This document shows positions 39,951 through 50,300 of a stretch of DNA of 64,000 bases, piece by piece. The stretch comes from Phycisphaerae bacterium (GTDB lineage Bacteria; Planctomycetota; Phycisphaerae; SM23-33), in the NCBI GenBank assembly GCA_030745875.1, contig JASLNT010000039.1, positions 20,992-84,991 on the forward strand, written 5' to 3'. The first letter of the stretch is position 1. Each line of letters starts with the position of its first letter. Below the pieces are notes generated by a model, which was given only the letters and a program-made list of their open reading frames with translations, was not told the DNA's origin and ran no database searches. Made by a program: the position numbers and the translations under genes.

Positions 39951-39996
39951 GCGGCGGGCCGGTTTCTCTCCTTTCCCGGCTCGCCGCTCCTTTTTT
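39951..39996 (+). terminator. Terminator/attenuator-like hairpin in the leader of a small ORF
   Basis: GCGGCGGGCCGG ... CCGGCTCGCCGC (one non-Watson-Crick position), then tccTTTTTT; ends 15 nt before ATG 40011. Confidence 0.6.
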
Positions 39997-40010
39997 ATCT
40001 TTGGAGGCTG

Positions 40011-40229
40011 ATGGGTATGAGCGACGCAAACAAACTTCGGTTTTACATCGATCAAGCCATCATGACGCGCGATTATGCGGCGCTGGCGGCGTTTGAGGAC
40101 CGGTTGGCGATGATCGAGGAGTCCGGTTCCGGATTCCGCCAGGACGACGAAGGATCACCTGAGCGGTGCAAGCCTGAACAGGCGACATGGTTCAGTCTGT
40201 TCGGCGCCGAGTCCAAAGTGAATCCGTGA
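40011..40229 (+). CDS. Small hypothetical protein (72 aa or less)
   Basis: ATG 40011/40017 after TTTGGAGG; MSDANKLRFYIDQAIMTRDYAALAAFEDRLAMIEE... 3' end overlaps the convergent gene. Confidence 0.45.
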   Translation: MGMSDANKLRFYIDQAIMTRDYAALAAFEDRLAMIEESGSGFRQDDEGSPERCKPEQATWFSLFGAESKVNP

Positions 40230-41255
40230 AGTAGTCACGTAGATCGCCCCGTCCGGCCCGATGGCGAAACTGTCGGGCCAGGCCAGACGCTCGTCGGCGA
40301 CCACAGTCTCCAGAACTCTATCGGGGGTCAATCGCCTTATTGCGCTGTCTTCAATCGCCGAAAGATACAAGTTCCCATGTGGTCCGAACATTATCGCATC
40401 TGACGCTCCGCTGGCGCTCACCGGTTCGACTTGTGCGATCAGCTGGTCTTCGGTAAGGCGTTCGTCCCTCAGCCATTTTGTCTTAATCCTGTATAGATTC
40501 CGTCCGGTCAGCGCCTGGTAGTACAGATACTCTCCTTCGGCGTCGAGCGCCAATCCGTCGCAATGGACCTGCGGGCGAACCCCGCCGGGAATCCACTCCT
40601 TGCCCGCGATGGTCAGCGTGATGTCTTCCGACGCTGTCGAGTGGTGTGTGTCGAGCATGCGTCGGGCCTGCCCGGTCTTAAGGTCCACAACGACAATGGC
40701 GCCCACTCCGGATTCGCTGAGATATGCTGTTTTCAGTTTCGTATCGACGCGTATGTCGTTCAGATAGCTCTTGGGCGGAGCGATTGACCGGTCGAACCGT
40801 ATTGTTTGGGCGATTGTGTCTGTTTTCAGATCGACCTTGAGCAGCTTGGGTCCGCCCTTAACCACTCCGGAGAAGTTCGGATTGCCCGGATCCAGAATCC
40901 ACAGGAAATCATCCCGGTCAACGTAGACGCTCTGGACGCACACGAAATGTTCGCCCGGGGGATCCGACGGCGTCCATGCGTTCCATTTCTTGTTTGGATA
41001 GGGTATGATCTCGCCGTCGGGCGTAATCTCCCCGACTGAGATCGGGACCGAATCGGACCATCGCGGATAGTTAATGAATATTCGCCCTTCTTTTGAGATC
41101 GCAACGCCCGTCCACTGGCTTGTCGAGGCGGCTACCTCGGTGAGCGCCACCCGACCGGGTTCCAGTACGATCGGTCCTGATTTACAGCCGGTCAGCAAGA
41201 CGCACAGAACCGCAGGAGCAACGACCGCCTTCCACTTGAATGATCTGATACTCAT
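40155..41255 (-). CDS. Major royal jelly protein/SMP-30-like beta-propeller lipoprotein
   Basis: Lipobox 'VLCVLLTGCKSG'; 'WTGVAISKEGRIFINYPRWSDSVPISVGEI...YPNKKWNAW', 'YLNDIRVDTKLKTAYLSESGVGAIVVVDLKTGQARRMLDTHHST', 'HCDGLALDAEGEYLYYQALTGRNLYRI'. Confidence 0.8.
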   Translation of the reverse strand: MSIRSFKWKAVVAPAVLCVLLTGCKSGPIVLEPGRVALTEVAASTSQWTGVAISKEGRIFINYPRWSDSVPISVGEITPDGEIIPYPNKKWNAWTPSDPPGEHFVCVQSVYVDRDDFLWILDPGNPNFSGVVKGGPKLLKVDLKTDTIAQTIRFDRSIAPPKSYLNDIRVDTKLKTAYLSESGVGAIVVVDLKTGQARRMLDTHHSTASEDITLTIAGKEWIPGGVRPQVHCDGLALDAEGEYLYYQALTGRNLYRIKTKWLRDERLTEDQLIAQVEPVSASGASDAIMFGPHGNLYLSAIEDSAIRRLTPDRVLETVVADERLAWPDSFAIGPDGAIYVTTSRIHFGLGAEQTEPCRLFRLAPLR

Positions 41256-41471
41256 AACGTGTCCCTGATTCCAAGGTGTTCGATCGAACATAGCACCATT
41301 ATGCCCCGGCCCGGGCTTGCAGACAACAGGATTTTATATCGCCTGACGGAGGAAAACTGTTCCCCGTCCAGATGTGGGCCGATATACTATCGGACGTCGC
41401 AGAAGACTCCGTCGCAGCCGTTCCTTAGGCGCGCTGGCGGAACAGTTCCAATCCGGCGTAAAGGACCTGAC

Positions 41472-44180
41472 ATGCGTTCGAACCTTTGTCTTGTGAGGCT
41501 GGCGGGGCTGTTGCTGTCGACCGTTCTGGTTGACTGCTGTATTCCATCCGTCGCCCGGGCGGAAGATTCGCCGCCCGGCAGGCATGTTCTCCTCTTGAAT
41601 TCCTATCACCAGGGATACATCTGGTCGGACAATCTTGTTGGAGGCATACGATCCGCGTTTGATGAATCGGACATGGATGTCGAGTTGAACATCGAGTACA
41701 TGGACACCAAATACCATTCTCTGGACGAGGTCATCCCGAATCTCTTGAAACTGTTCCAGTCGAAATGGGTCGGTCACAAGTTCGACGTTCTTATCTGTTC
41801 GGACAACCACGCTCTGGATTTCCTTCTGAAGGTCCGCGGTGACCTTTTTCCGGATGTTCCGGTCGTGTTTTGCGGCGTCAACAATTACGACGATTCACTC
41901 ATAGAGGGGCACGATCCGATAACCGGCGTGGCTGAAGATCTCAGCCAGAAAGAAACGATCGAGTTGATGCTCAGGCTCCATCCGAAGACCAGGAACATAG
42001 CTGTCGTCAGCGACAACACGACCACCGGTCTGGCCAACATGGCCCGTCTGCGGAAAGTCATGGGCGATTTTAAATCGGTGAAGTTCATCGAACTGGAAAA
42101 CCTGACCACTCCGAAGCTCCTGGACGGACTGCGATCCCTGCCAGCCGATACGCTGATCTTCCACAACGCCTTCTACCGTGACTCTCTGGGCAACGAGTAC
42201 ACTGTCGAGGAAATAACTTCGCTGATTGCGCGGAACTGCGACCTTCCGATCTACTCTACGTGGGATTTCGTTGTCAACAGGAACGTTGTCGGGGGCGTCG
42301 TCATCAGCGGGCGATCACAGGGGCGTCATGCGGCGAATATGGCGCTTCGGATAATGGGGGGGGAATCGGCGGCCGATATCCCGGTGCTGCGAACCAGCCC
42401 CAACGTTCCGATGTTCAGCTACAATCAGTTGGAGCGGCTTGGGATAGGCGAATCCGACCTGCCCGAAGGGAGCATCATCAAGAATCGCCCGTTTTCTTTC
42501 TATGAAACGTACCGCACGCTGATCTGGTCGGTCGTGGGCGTTTTCGCGATGATGCTTCTGGGGATTATCGTCCTGGTGGCGAACATCATTAAGCGGAAGC
42601 GCGCCGAGGTCGCGCTGGTTGCTTCGGAAGCGAGATTCCGCGCGCTGGTCGAACAGGCCGGTGATGCGATATATCTGCATGATTATGACGGGCGGTTGGT
42701 GGATGTCAACAAGGAGGCCTGCAGATCGCTGGGATATACGCGGGCTGAACTGCTGACCATGTCGGTCTCGGACGTTGACCTGGACTTCACGCTTGAAGAC
42801 GACGGGCGACTGTGGCGCGACCTGAGCGAGAAGGGGCCCGTTGTTGTCGAGAGAATCCTGACACGAAAAGACCGGAGCACCTTTCCCGTAGATTTGTGTT
42901 TGGGGTCCATAGAACTGGGCGACAAGACGCTCATCCTCACAATGGCTCGAGACATTACCGACCGCAAACAGGCCGAGGAGGAACGCCAAACCCTTCAATC
43001 CCAGATACAGCATACGCAGAAACTTGAGAGCCTGGGCGTTCTGGCGGGGGGGATAGCGCACGATTTTAACAATCTTCTCGTGGGAATTCTGGGTAACTCG
43101 GATCTGGCGCTCATGGAGCTTTCCGATTCTTCGCCCGCCAAGGGGCATATCCGTGAGGTCAGGGTCGCCTCGAAGCGAGCGGCCGATCTTACCAACCAGA
43201 TGCTCGCGTATTCCGGTAAGGGCCGCTTCGTGGTCAGGGGCATAAACCTGAGCAGTCTGGTCGAAGAGATGGGTGCGCTGCTCAGAGTCTCGATCTCCAA
43301 GAAGACTGTCGTGGAATACGATCTTGACGACGATCCGGGCGTGATCGAAGGCGACGTTTCGCAGGTCAGGCAGGTCGCGATGAACCTGATTACGAATGCG
43401 TCGGACGCTATCGGCGAGAAGAGCGGCGTGCTGACGATCAGAACCGGAAGTCTCGAGGCGGACAGAGCCTACCTTACCGAGACTTTCCTGGATGACAACC
43501 TTCCCGAGGGGCGCTACGCCTTTCTGGAGGTGCAAGACACCGGAGACGGGATGGACGCTGATACTCAGGCTCGCCTGTTCGATCCGTTCTTCACAACGAA
43601 GTTTACGGGCAGGGGCCTGGGCCTTGCGGCTGTTCTTGGTATCGTCCGCGGACACAGAGGTGCGATAAAGCTCGACAGCGCACCAGGTAAGGGCACGACA
43701 TTTCGCGTACTGTTCCCATGCAGTGACAGGATTCAGGATGCGGATGATTCACCCGACGATGTTCAGGATGAAGGTCTCGGGCGGGAACTGATCGACGCGG
43801 GCCAACTCGTACAACGAGGAAACGTGCTGGTGATTGATGATGAAGAAACCGTGCGCAAGTTAGCGGAGAAGGTTCTCCAGCGTATCGGTTTCACGGTCTT
43901 GACCGCCTGCGACGGGCGCCAGGGCGTGGCGCTGTACGCCGAGCACAGCGATGAGATTGCAGTTGTGCTGCTGGATATGACCATGCCCGGTCTCAGCGGA
44001 ACCGAGGCATTCGACCGGATCCGTGAGATACGCAGCGACGCCAAAGTTATCCTGTGCAGCGGTTACAACCAGGCCGACGCCGCCAGCTGCTTTGTCGATC
44101 AGGGTCTGGCGGGGTTCCTCCACAAACCGTTCCGCGTAAACGAACTGGTCGCCAGGATCATGTCCGCATGCGAATCGTGA
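41472..44180 (+). CDS. Hybrid sensor histidine kinase: ABC-substrate-binding-like sensor, TM, PAS, HisKA/HATPase, C-terminal receiver
   Basis: Signal peptide; 'HVLLLNSYHQGYIWSDNLVGGIRSAF'; PAS 'FRALVEQAGDAIYLHDYDGRLVDVNKEACRSLGYTRAELL'; H-box 'GGIAHDFNNLL'; ATPase 'GRGLGLAAVLGIV'; receiver 'VLVIDDEETVRKLAEKVL...VVLLDMTMPG...GFLHKPF'. Confidence 0.9.
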   Translation: MRSNLCLVRLAGLLLSTVLVDCCIPSVARAEDSPPGRHVLLLNSYHQGYIWSDNLVGGIRSAFDESDMDVELNIEYMDTKYHSLDEVIPNLLKLFQSKWVGHKFDVLICSDNHALDFLLKVRGDLFPDVPVVFCGVNNYDDSLIEGHDPITGVAEDLSQKETIELMLRLHPKTRNIAVVSDNTTTGLANMARLRKVMGDFKSVKFIELENLTTPKLLDGLRSLPADTLIFHNAFYRDSLGNEYTVEEITSLIARNCDLPIYSTWDFVVNRNVVGGVVISGRSQGRHAANMALRIMGGESAADIPVLRTSPNVPMFSYNQLERLGIGESDLPEGSIIKNRPFSFYETYRTLIWSVVGVFAMMLLGIIVLVANIIKRKRAEVALVASEARFRALVEQAGDAIYLHDYDGRLVDVNKEACRSLGYTRAELLTMSVSDVDLDFTLEDDGRLWRDLSEKGPVVVERILTRKDRSTFPVDLCLGSIELGDKTLILTMARDITDRKQAEEERQTLQSQIQHTQKLESLGVLAGGIAHDFNNLLVGILGNSDLALMELSDSSPAKGHIREVRVASKRAADLTNQMLAYSGKGRFVVRGINLSSLVEEMGALLRVSISKKTVVEYDLDDDPGVIEGDVSQVRQVAMNLITNASDAIGEKSGVLTIRTGSLEADRAYLTETFLDDNLPEGRYAFLEVQDTGDGMDADTQARLFDPFFTTKFTGRGLGLAAVLGIVRGHRGAIKLDSAPGKGTTFRVLFPCSDRIQDADDSPDDVQDEGLGRELIDAGQLVQRGNVLVIDDEETVRKLAEKVLQRIGFTVLTACDGRQGVALYAEHSDEIAVVLLDMTMPGLSGTEAFDRIREIRSDAKVILCSGYNQADAASCFVDQGLAGFLHKPFRVNELVARIMSACES

Positions 44181-44270
44181 TGCTGATCGGTCCGCCGGAA
44201 TTCGTTTTTCGATCATCGACTTCGGGGATGAGAATTGCACCATAGACGGCCCCGTGCGACAATGTGAACT

Positions 44271-44819
44271 ATGAAAGAAACGACACACGACAGCGGAGCC
44301 GACAGGAATGTCGTCTGGGAAGGCGACTACGTTCGGGCTGTCACGCACGGGCGATGGGAATTCGTCGAGCGAAAGAACATTACCGGGATAGTCGGAATGA
44401 TCCCGGTTACCGACGACGGGAAGCTCGTGCTCGTCGCCCAGCATCGTCCGGCCGTCGGGAGAACCGTAATAGAGCTGCCCGCCGGACTGGTTGGCGACAT
44501 CGAAGATCAGCGCGACGAACCGATTGAAAACGCCGCCGCACGCGAATTAATCGAAGAGACCGGTTACCGCGCAGGGAAGATGGAGCGCGTTTGCTGCGGT
44601 GCGGCTTCGGCGGGGATTGCGAGCGAGGAGATGACGTTTTTCCTGGCTACTGAACTTCAGAAGGTTGGACCGGGAGGCGGGGACGACAGCGAAGATATTG
44701 TCGTTCACGAGGTGGCGCTGAGCGAGGCGCCTGCATACCTTGACGACTGTCGCGACAAGGGAATGGTGATAGATCTGAAGATTTACGCAGGACTCTATTT
44801 CTGCAGCAAGTGTTTATGA
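44271..44819 (+). CDS. NUDIX hydrolase (ADP-ribose pyrophosphatase-like)
   Basis: 'VELPAGLVGDIEDQRDEPIENAAARELIEETGYRAGKM' Nudix box. Confidence 0.88.
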   Translation: MKETTHDSGADRNVVWEGDYVRAVTHGRWEFVERKNITGIVGMIPVTDDGKLVLVAQHRPAVGRTVIELPAGLVGDIEDQRDEPIENAAARELIEETGYRAGKMERVCCGAASAGIASEEMTFFLATELQKVGPGGGDDSEDIVVHEVALSEAPAYLDDCRDKGMVIDLKIYAGLYFCSKCL

Positions 44820-44832
44820 GAGAATCTCATAA
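44814..44832. other. Perfect 8-bp hairpin overlapping the NUDIX stop (TTATGAGA-GAA-TCTCATAA)
   Basis: Read directly. Confidence 0.6.
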
Positions 44833-44847
44833 CTGAAAGGATACTCC

Positions 44848-46059
44848 ATGACTACGACGAGACTAACCGCGATTGCGTGTTTGATTCTGTGCCTGTCGGC
44901 GATGATTGCAGTTCCCGTTCAAGCGGCGCCCAAAGCAAAAGGACCGGTGAAGGTGTTCATTCTGGCTGGGCAGTCGAACATGGAAGGCAAAGCCGCCCCG
45001 AGTACGCTGGAGCCTGTGCTGGCCGATCCGAAGGAGGCTCCGAAGTTCAAGCATCTCAAGAAGGACGGCAAGTGGGCGGTTCGCGACGATGTTTGGGTGA
45101 CGTTCCTGTCCAAGAGCACTAAAGGGCCCGGTGGGAGCAAGTCGCCGCTGCACGGTCCTCTGAGCGTTTATTTCGGATCGGACAAGAACGCTCGCGACGC
45201 CAAGGGCAAGAGGGTGCAGGTCACTGCGTTCGGACCGGAACTGGGGATAGGTCATGTTCTGGGCGACAAGCTCGATCAGCAGGTGCTGCTGATCAAAACG
45301 GCGTGGGGCGGAAGGAGCGTGAAGCGAACTTTCCGCCCACCCAGCGCCATGCCCGACGACACCGAGGTCAAAGAGGCGTTTGAGCAGGCCAAGGTCAAGA
45401 ACCCCGACATCAAGCTCTCGGAGATCAAAGATTCCTACGGGCGGGACTACCGCGCCATGGTCGCCGAAGTCCGCAAAGTAACGGGCGACATCAAGAAGTA
45501 CTTCCCAGCCTACGATGAAAAACAGGGCTTCGAGATCGCGGGATTCATCTGGTTCCAGGGCTGGAACGACGGATGCGGTAAGGGCAACCCGAAGTACACC
45601 GAGCAGTTGGCTTGCCTGATCCGCGATCTGCGGAAAGAACTCAAGACGCCCAAACTTCCGGTTGTTATCGGCGAATTGGGCATCGACGGCGCCAAGCCGA
45701 TGGGCTGGATCGAGACGTTCCGCAAGCAGCAGGCCGCGGTCGCTGCACTGCCTGAGTTCAAGGGCAATGTCGTGCTGGCCAAGACGTCGCAGTGCTGGCC
45801 GCCATGGTACAAATCGCTCGACGACAAATGGCGGGCGTTTAGAACAAAGAACAAGGAATGGATGGCGAAACTGCAGGCCGAAGGCAAAAAGCCCACCAGA
45901 GACGAGATCAATGCGTTCGGCGATAAGCATTGGCGCAATCCAAACAAGAACACCATCGCGCGGATGTCCGACAAACGCTACCACTATATGGGCTGCGGGC
46001 GGACCTATTACCTGATGGGCGAATCCATGGGCAAGGCGATGCTCGAATTCTTGAAGTAA
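44848..46059 (+). CDS. Secreted sialate O-acetylesterase-like (SASA/DUF303) carbohydrate esterase
   Basis: Signal peptide; 'VKVFILAGQSNMEGKAAPSTLEPV', 'FGPELGIGHVLGDKLDQQVLLIKTAWGGRSV', 'FIWFQGWNDG'. Confidence 0.85.
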   Translation: MTTTRLTAIACLILCLSAMIAVPVQAAPKAKGPVKVFILAGQSNMEGKAAPSTLEPVLADPKEAPKFKHLKKDGKWAVRDDVWVTFLSKSTKGPGGSKSPLHGPLSVYFGSDKNARDAKGKRVQVTAFGPELGIGHVLGDKLDQQVLLIKTAWGGRSVKRTFRPPSAMPDDTEVKEAFEQAKVKNPDIKLSEIKDSYGRDYRAMVAEVRKVTGDIKKYFPAYDEKQGFEIAGFIWFQGWNDGCGKGNPKYTEQLACLIRDLRKELKTPKLPVVIGELGIDGAKPMGWIETFRKQQAAVAALPEFKGNVVLAKTSQCWPPWYKSLDDKWRAFRTKNKEWMAKLQAEGKKPTRDEINAFGDKHWRNPNKNTIARMSDKRYHYMGCGRTYYLMGESMGKAMLEFLK

Positions 46060-46089
46060 ACTACCGCCCGTCGTTCGTGAGGCGAACTT

Positions 46090-47247
46090 ATGGCCATGAC
46101 GTCGAGGCAACGTGTTGTCGCCGCGATTGAACACCGCGAACCTGACCGCGTGCCGATCGATTTCAATCCCGTTCCGGATTTCTACCTGAAGCTGAAGGAA
46201 CATCTCGGTCTGGAGATTGAAGAGAATCTCAACTTCGGGTTCATGGAAGAGGCGATTCCGCATCCTAGAGTGCTCGATGCGCTGGGCGCGGACATTATTT
46301 CCGTCAAACTCGGATCCGCCAAGACCGCCAAGCCGCCGTCGACAGGCTCCGACACGGTCACCGACAGCTGGGGCGTTGGGCTTAAGCGTGTTTTTCAGGG
46401 CTCGGGCGGAAGTTATCTCGAACCCGTTCATCACCCGTTGGCTGAGGCTGGTGTCGACGATCTTCAGAAGTATCCCTGGCCCGATCCGAGTGCGCCCGGT
46501 CGCGGAGAGGGAGCATATGCGACTGCGAAAAGGCTGTATGAAGACACCGATTTGGCGCTGGTGGGGCGGTTCGGAGGTCCGATCGTTCAGACCGCCATAT
46601 ATATGATGGGTTTTCAGCGCTGGTTGGAGTGTTCGGCCTACGAGATCGAGTTTGCGGGCGTGCTGTTGGACAAGATAACTGATATTTCGATCGCGGCCGA
46701 TCGTGTGGGCCTTGAAGCTGCGGGCAAGTACTTGCAGATATTCAAGGTAAGCGGCGACGACTTCGGCATGCAGACCGGTCCGCTCTACTCGCCGACAACA
46801 TTCAGGGAGTTGATTCTCCCTCGCATCGCCAGGCGATGGCGGGCCGCAAGGCAATATCTCGACACGGTTAACCCGTCGGTCCAGCTTATGTTCCACAGTT
46901 GCGGAGGTATTCGTCCGTATATCGGCGATCTGATTGACATCGGCCTGCAGATACTCGATCCTGTCCAACCGTTGGCCGCGGGAATGGATTCAGCGGAACT
47001 CAAAGCCGAATTCGGAGACCGTCTGACGTTTCACGGAGGTGTCGATGAGCAGCACGTTCTTCCGTTCGGATCACCGCGGGACGTCGAGGCTGAGGTGCGT
47101 TTGCGGTTGGCGGCTTTCGGTGCGGGCGGGGGGTATATTCTGGCGCCGTCGCACTATGTTCAGGCCGACACATCGCCGGAAAACATAGTCGCCATGTGTC
47201 GTGCGGCGCGGGAGTTTGGGCGGTATCCTATTGATACGCCGACCTGA
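46090..47247 (+). CDS. Uroporphyrinogen decarboxylase (URO-D)-family protein
   Basis: 'MTSRQRVVAAIEHREPDRVPIDFNP', 'FKVSGDDFGMQTGPLYSPTTFRELILPR', 'LMFHSCGGIRPYIGDLIDIGLQILDPVQPLAAGMDSAELKAEFGDRLTFHGGVDEQHVLPFG'. Confidence 0.88.
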   Translation: MAMTSRQRVVAAIEHREPDRVPIDFNPVPDFYLKLKEHLGLEIEENLNFGFMEEAIPHPRVLDALGADIISVKLGSAKTAKPPSTGSDTVTDSWGVGLKRVFQGSGGSYLEPVHHPLAEAGVDDLQKYPWPDPSAPGRGEGAYATAKRLYEDTDLALVGRFGGPIVQTAIYMMGFQRWLECSAYEIEFAGVLLDKITDISIAADRVGLEAAGKYLQIFKVSGDDFGMQTGPLYSPTTFRELILPRIARRWRAARQYLDTVNPSVQLMFHSCGGIRPYIGDLIDIGLQILDPVQPLAAGMDSAELKAEFGDRLTFHGGVDEQHVLPFGSPRDVEAEVRLRLAAFGAGGGYILAPSHYVQADTSPENIVAMCRAAREFGRYPIDTPT

Positions 47248-47353
47248 TCAGCGGGAGTATCGCAACATCGGATGCAATGAGCATATTCATATTGCGTTTA
47301 AATGGTTTAGCGGTAGTGTGGACGGGCGGTTTGCGTGTAAGGAGACGCATGTG

Positions 47354-50300
47354 ATGGGTAGAAGTTTTTGTAGATATGTGCTGCCTTTGCTGTTGATCGC
47401 GTTGTCTGCAGCCTGCTACGCCGCTGACGAGACCACCGAAACTGAAGCTGAGGCAACGTTCAAATCGCTTTACGGCCAGGAAGTCACCCAGGCGATGAGA
47501 ACGATTTCGACCCTTGACGATGTGAAGCTTGCGGGCAAGCTTCTGGAAGCGGCGAGCACTTCACGGAACGAACCGGAACTTCTGAAGCTGATCTGCGACA
47601 AGGCCTACGATCTGGGCAAGAAGAACTCCACAGGATTCGATGTGGCGATCGAGGCGATGAACGTTTTATCGGCGAATTCTCCAGACGCCAAGATCCATTG
47701 CCTCGACAAGATCGTGGGAATCCACCAACTTCGCTACACTCGGACCAAACTCTCAGATCGCGCCGCAGCGGCCGGGACGTTGCTGGACGCTATGATGGAC
47801 GCCTGCGACGCCAACGCCCAGGCCGGGAACATCGCCGCAGCCAAACTGCAGTGCCTCAAGGCATCAAGGCTTGCGACAGTCGCACGTCTTCCGCAGAAAG
47901 AAGCTCTGCAGGCCAAGTACAAGGAACTGGTCGTCGCTGAGCGGTCGGCCAGGCTGGTGAAAGGATACGAGGCTCGCCTGAAGGCCGATCCGTCTCATAT
48001 CGCCTCGCGCGAGGCGTTGATCAACATCTATCTTATCGAAAAGAACGATCCGGCCGGGGCGTCCAGGTGGCTCAATGAAGACTGCGACGAGCGCCTGCGG
48101 ATGTTCATACCAATGGCCGCCGGAGACATCAGCGCTATCGCCATACCGACGCTGATGGAACTGGGCGACTGGTACAAGTCGCTCGCAGCCGCCGCCCAGC
48201 TAGCCAACAAGGGCGGCCTGCTGATTCGAGCGCAGACGTATTATGAGGCATTTATCGCCAAGCACCCCGCCGCCGATCTGGCCAAGACCAAAGCAATTCT
48301 CGCACTCAGCAAAGTACGGACCGATATCAAGAAATACGGTGTGAAGGTTCCCGAACAGGTCATCGTAGCAACGGGCGTTAAAACTTCAGCGGTAAGCCGC
48401 AAAGTTTCAGTCCGCAACCCCGCCAAGATACCGGGAGTTAAGGCCTGGACTGTCGAGATACGCGATTACCTGGGCAAGTTCTACGACGTGGAGTTCTCCG
48501 AGGATTCATCGCAGATGATCACCGCCGGTCAGGACGGATCGCTCCGCTTCTGGGATGTCGAGACGGGCAAGTTGCTCCGCGTACTTATGGGGCACGATGG
48601 AGATGTCAGGTCTCTGGCGTGGTCCGGAGACCGCAAGATACTCGCCAGCGGATCCAGCGACAAAACCATACGCCTGTGGGATACGGTCGAAGGTAAGGTT
48701 ACGAAGATTCTCAGAGGTTCGACCGGGTCCGTCAAACATCTTTCATGGTCTCCGGATTCGCAGGGATTAGCGTCTTCCAGCGGCGGGCCTTCGGTGCGGA
48801 TATGGTCCTTGCGGACCGGTAAGCTTGCAGGCAGCTTGAAGGCCGCCGACTACGTTTACGACATGGCTTGGGGGCAGACAGGCTCCCTTGCGGCCGGAAT
48901 CAGTAATGGTAATCTCTCCTTGTGGAACGTCCGCAGCGGCAAGCCGTACGGGCATTACCCGCTCGACCAATACAAGTATAAGGGTAAGCTCAGAGCTCAC
49001 TCCATTCACGCCCTTGCCTGGTCGCCGGTCAATCCCAGGTTGATGGCGGTGGGTTTTTCCACCGGGACCATCAAATTGTGGAGAACCGGTACGAGAGTTT
49101 TTCCACAGACGATGAAGCCCGAGAACAAAGACAAGAAAGGACGAAGTCGAATCGGTCCGCCCAGTTGCATGGAGTGGTCCCCGAACGGGAAGATGTTGGC
49201 TGTCGGTGATTCCGGAACCTACGGGGGATATGTCTGGTTCTGGAACATACCGGGCGGGACGAAGAAGCTTAAGATCGACGATCATGCCGGAAACTCAATA
49301 AGAAACATAACCTGGTCGCCCGACGGCAAGTTTGTCGCAACAGCCGCCGACGACGCCACGTCGAGCCTGATCGACGTCGAGGCCGGCGAGGTCGCTCGCA
49401 AGATTCAGGCCAATCGCATGAGAGGTGCGGCCCGTCCGGATTTTTCGGCCGATGGAACGCTGATGGCGTTTTCATGTCGCGACGGTACGATACGTATCTG
49501 GGATATCGTTAAGTGCAAACAGGTCTCGGCGATCACCGCAGATCCCAAGGGCGGATACGTTACGGCGATAAGGTGGTCTCCCGACGCTTCAAAGATAGCA
49601 TTCCTTGGTTACGGCAGCGGTTCGGTTCAGATTCTGGACGTTAAGTCCGGCGTAGTGGCTGCGAGCCTTCCGGGCGGAGAGACCAGGATATACGATATCG
49701 TCTGGTCGTCCGATTCCAAGAAGGTTATCACTTCGCAGGGCGCGCGTTCGAGAAAGCAGGTCGGGGACATTCGAGTATGGGACGTCGCGACGGTGGGGGT
49801 TGACTTCGCCCTGTCCGATAAAGACATCTCCAGCCATTACCAACTCGATATAAGCCCCGACAACAAGACGCTGGCCTCCACGGCGTCTCGTGGAAGAGTG
49901 AATCTGTGGTCCATGGAGGAGAAGAAACTTATCCGCACGATCCCCGCCGACGGGCGAACGGTGCGCGAAATCGCCTTCACGCCGGATGGTAAGAAGCTTG
50001 CATCGTGCGGAGAAGAGAGCACCGTCAAAGTATGGTCCGTCAGCACCGGTCAGCCGGTGTTTGGTCTCAGAAAACACGAAACGGAAGTCCATCGGGTGGA
50101 CTTTTCCCCGGATGGGACTAAACTCGTTTCTGTTGACGCGCGATACAACATGGCCGTTTGGGACATGACCACCGGGAAGAACATCGCCTGGTTCAGAGCT
50201 TCAAACTGGCGCATATGCTGGATGAGAGACTCAGAGACTGTCGCCGCCGCCAATGGATCAGGCGTTCACTTCTACAACGCCTCCGACGGAGCCAGGAAGG

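Noticed and set aside
44863-46968. 701-aa minus-strand ORF
   Set aside because: Antisense to the clear SASA esterase and URO-D genes; typical long shadow ORF in GC-rich DNA with no recognisable domain.
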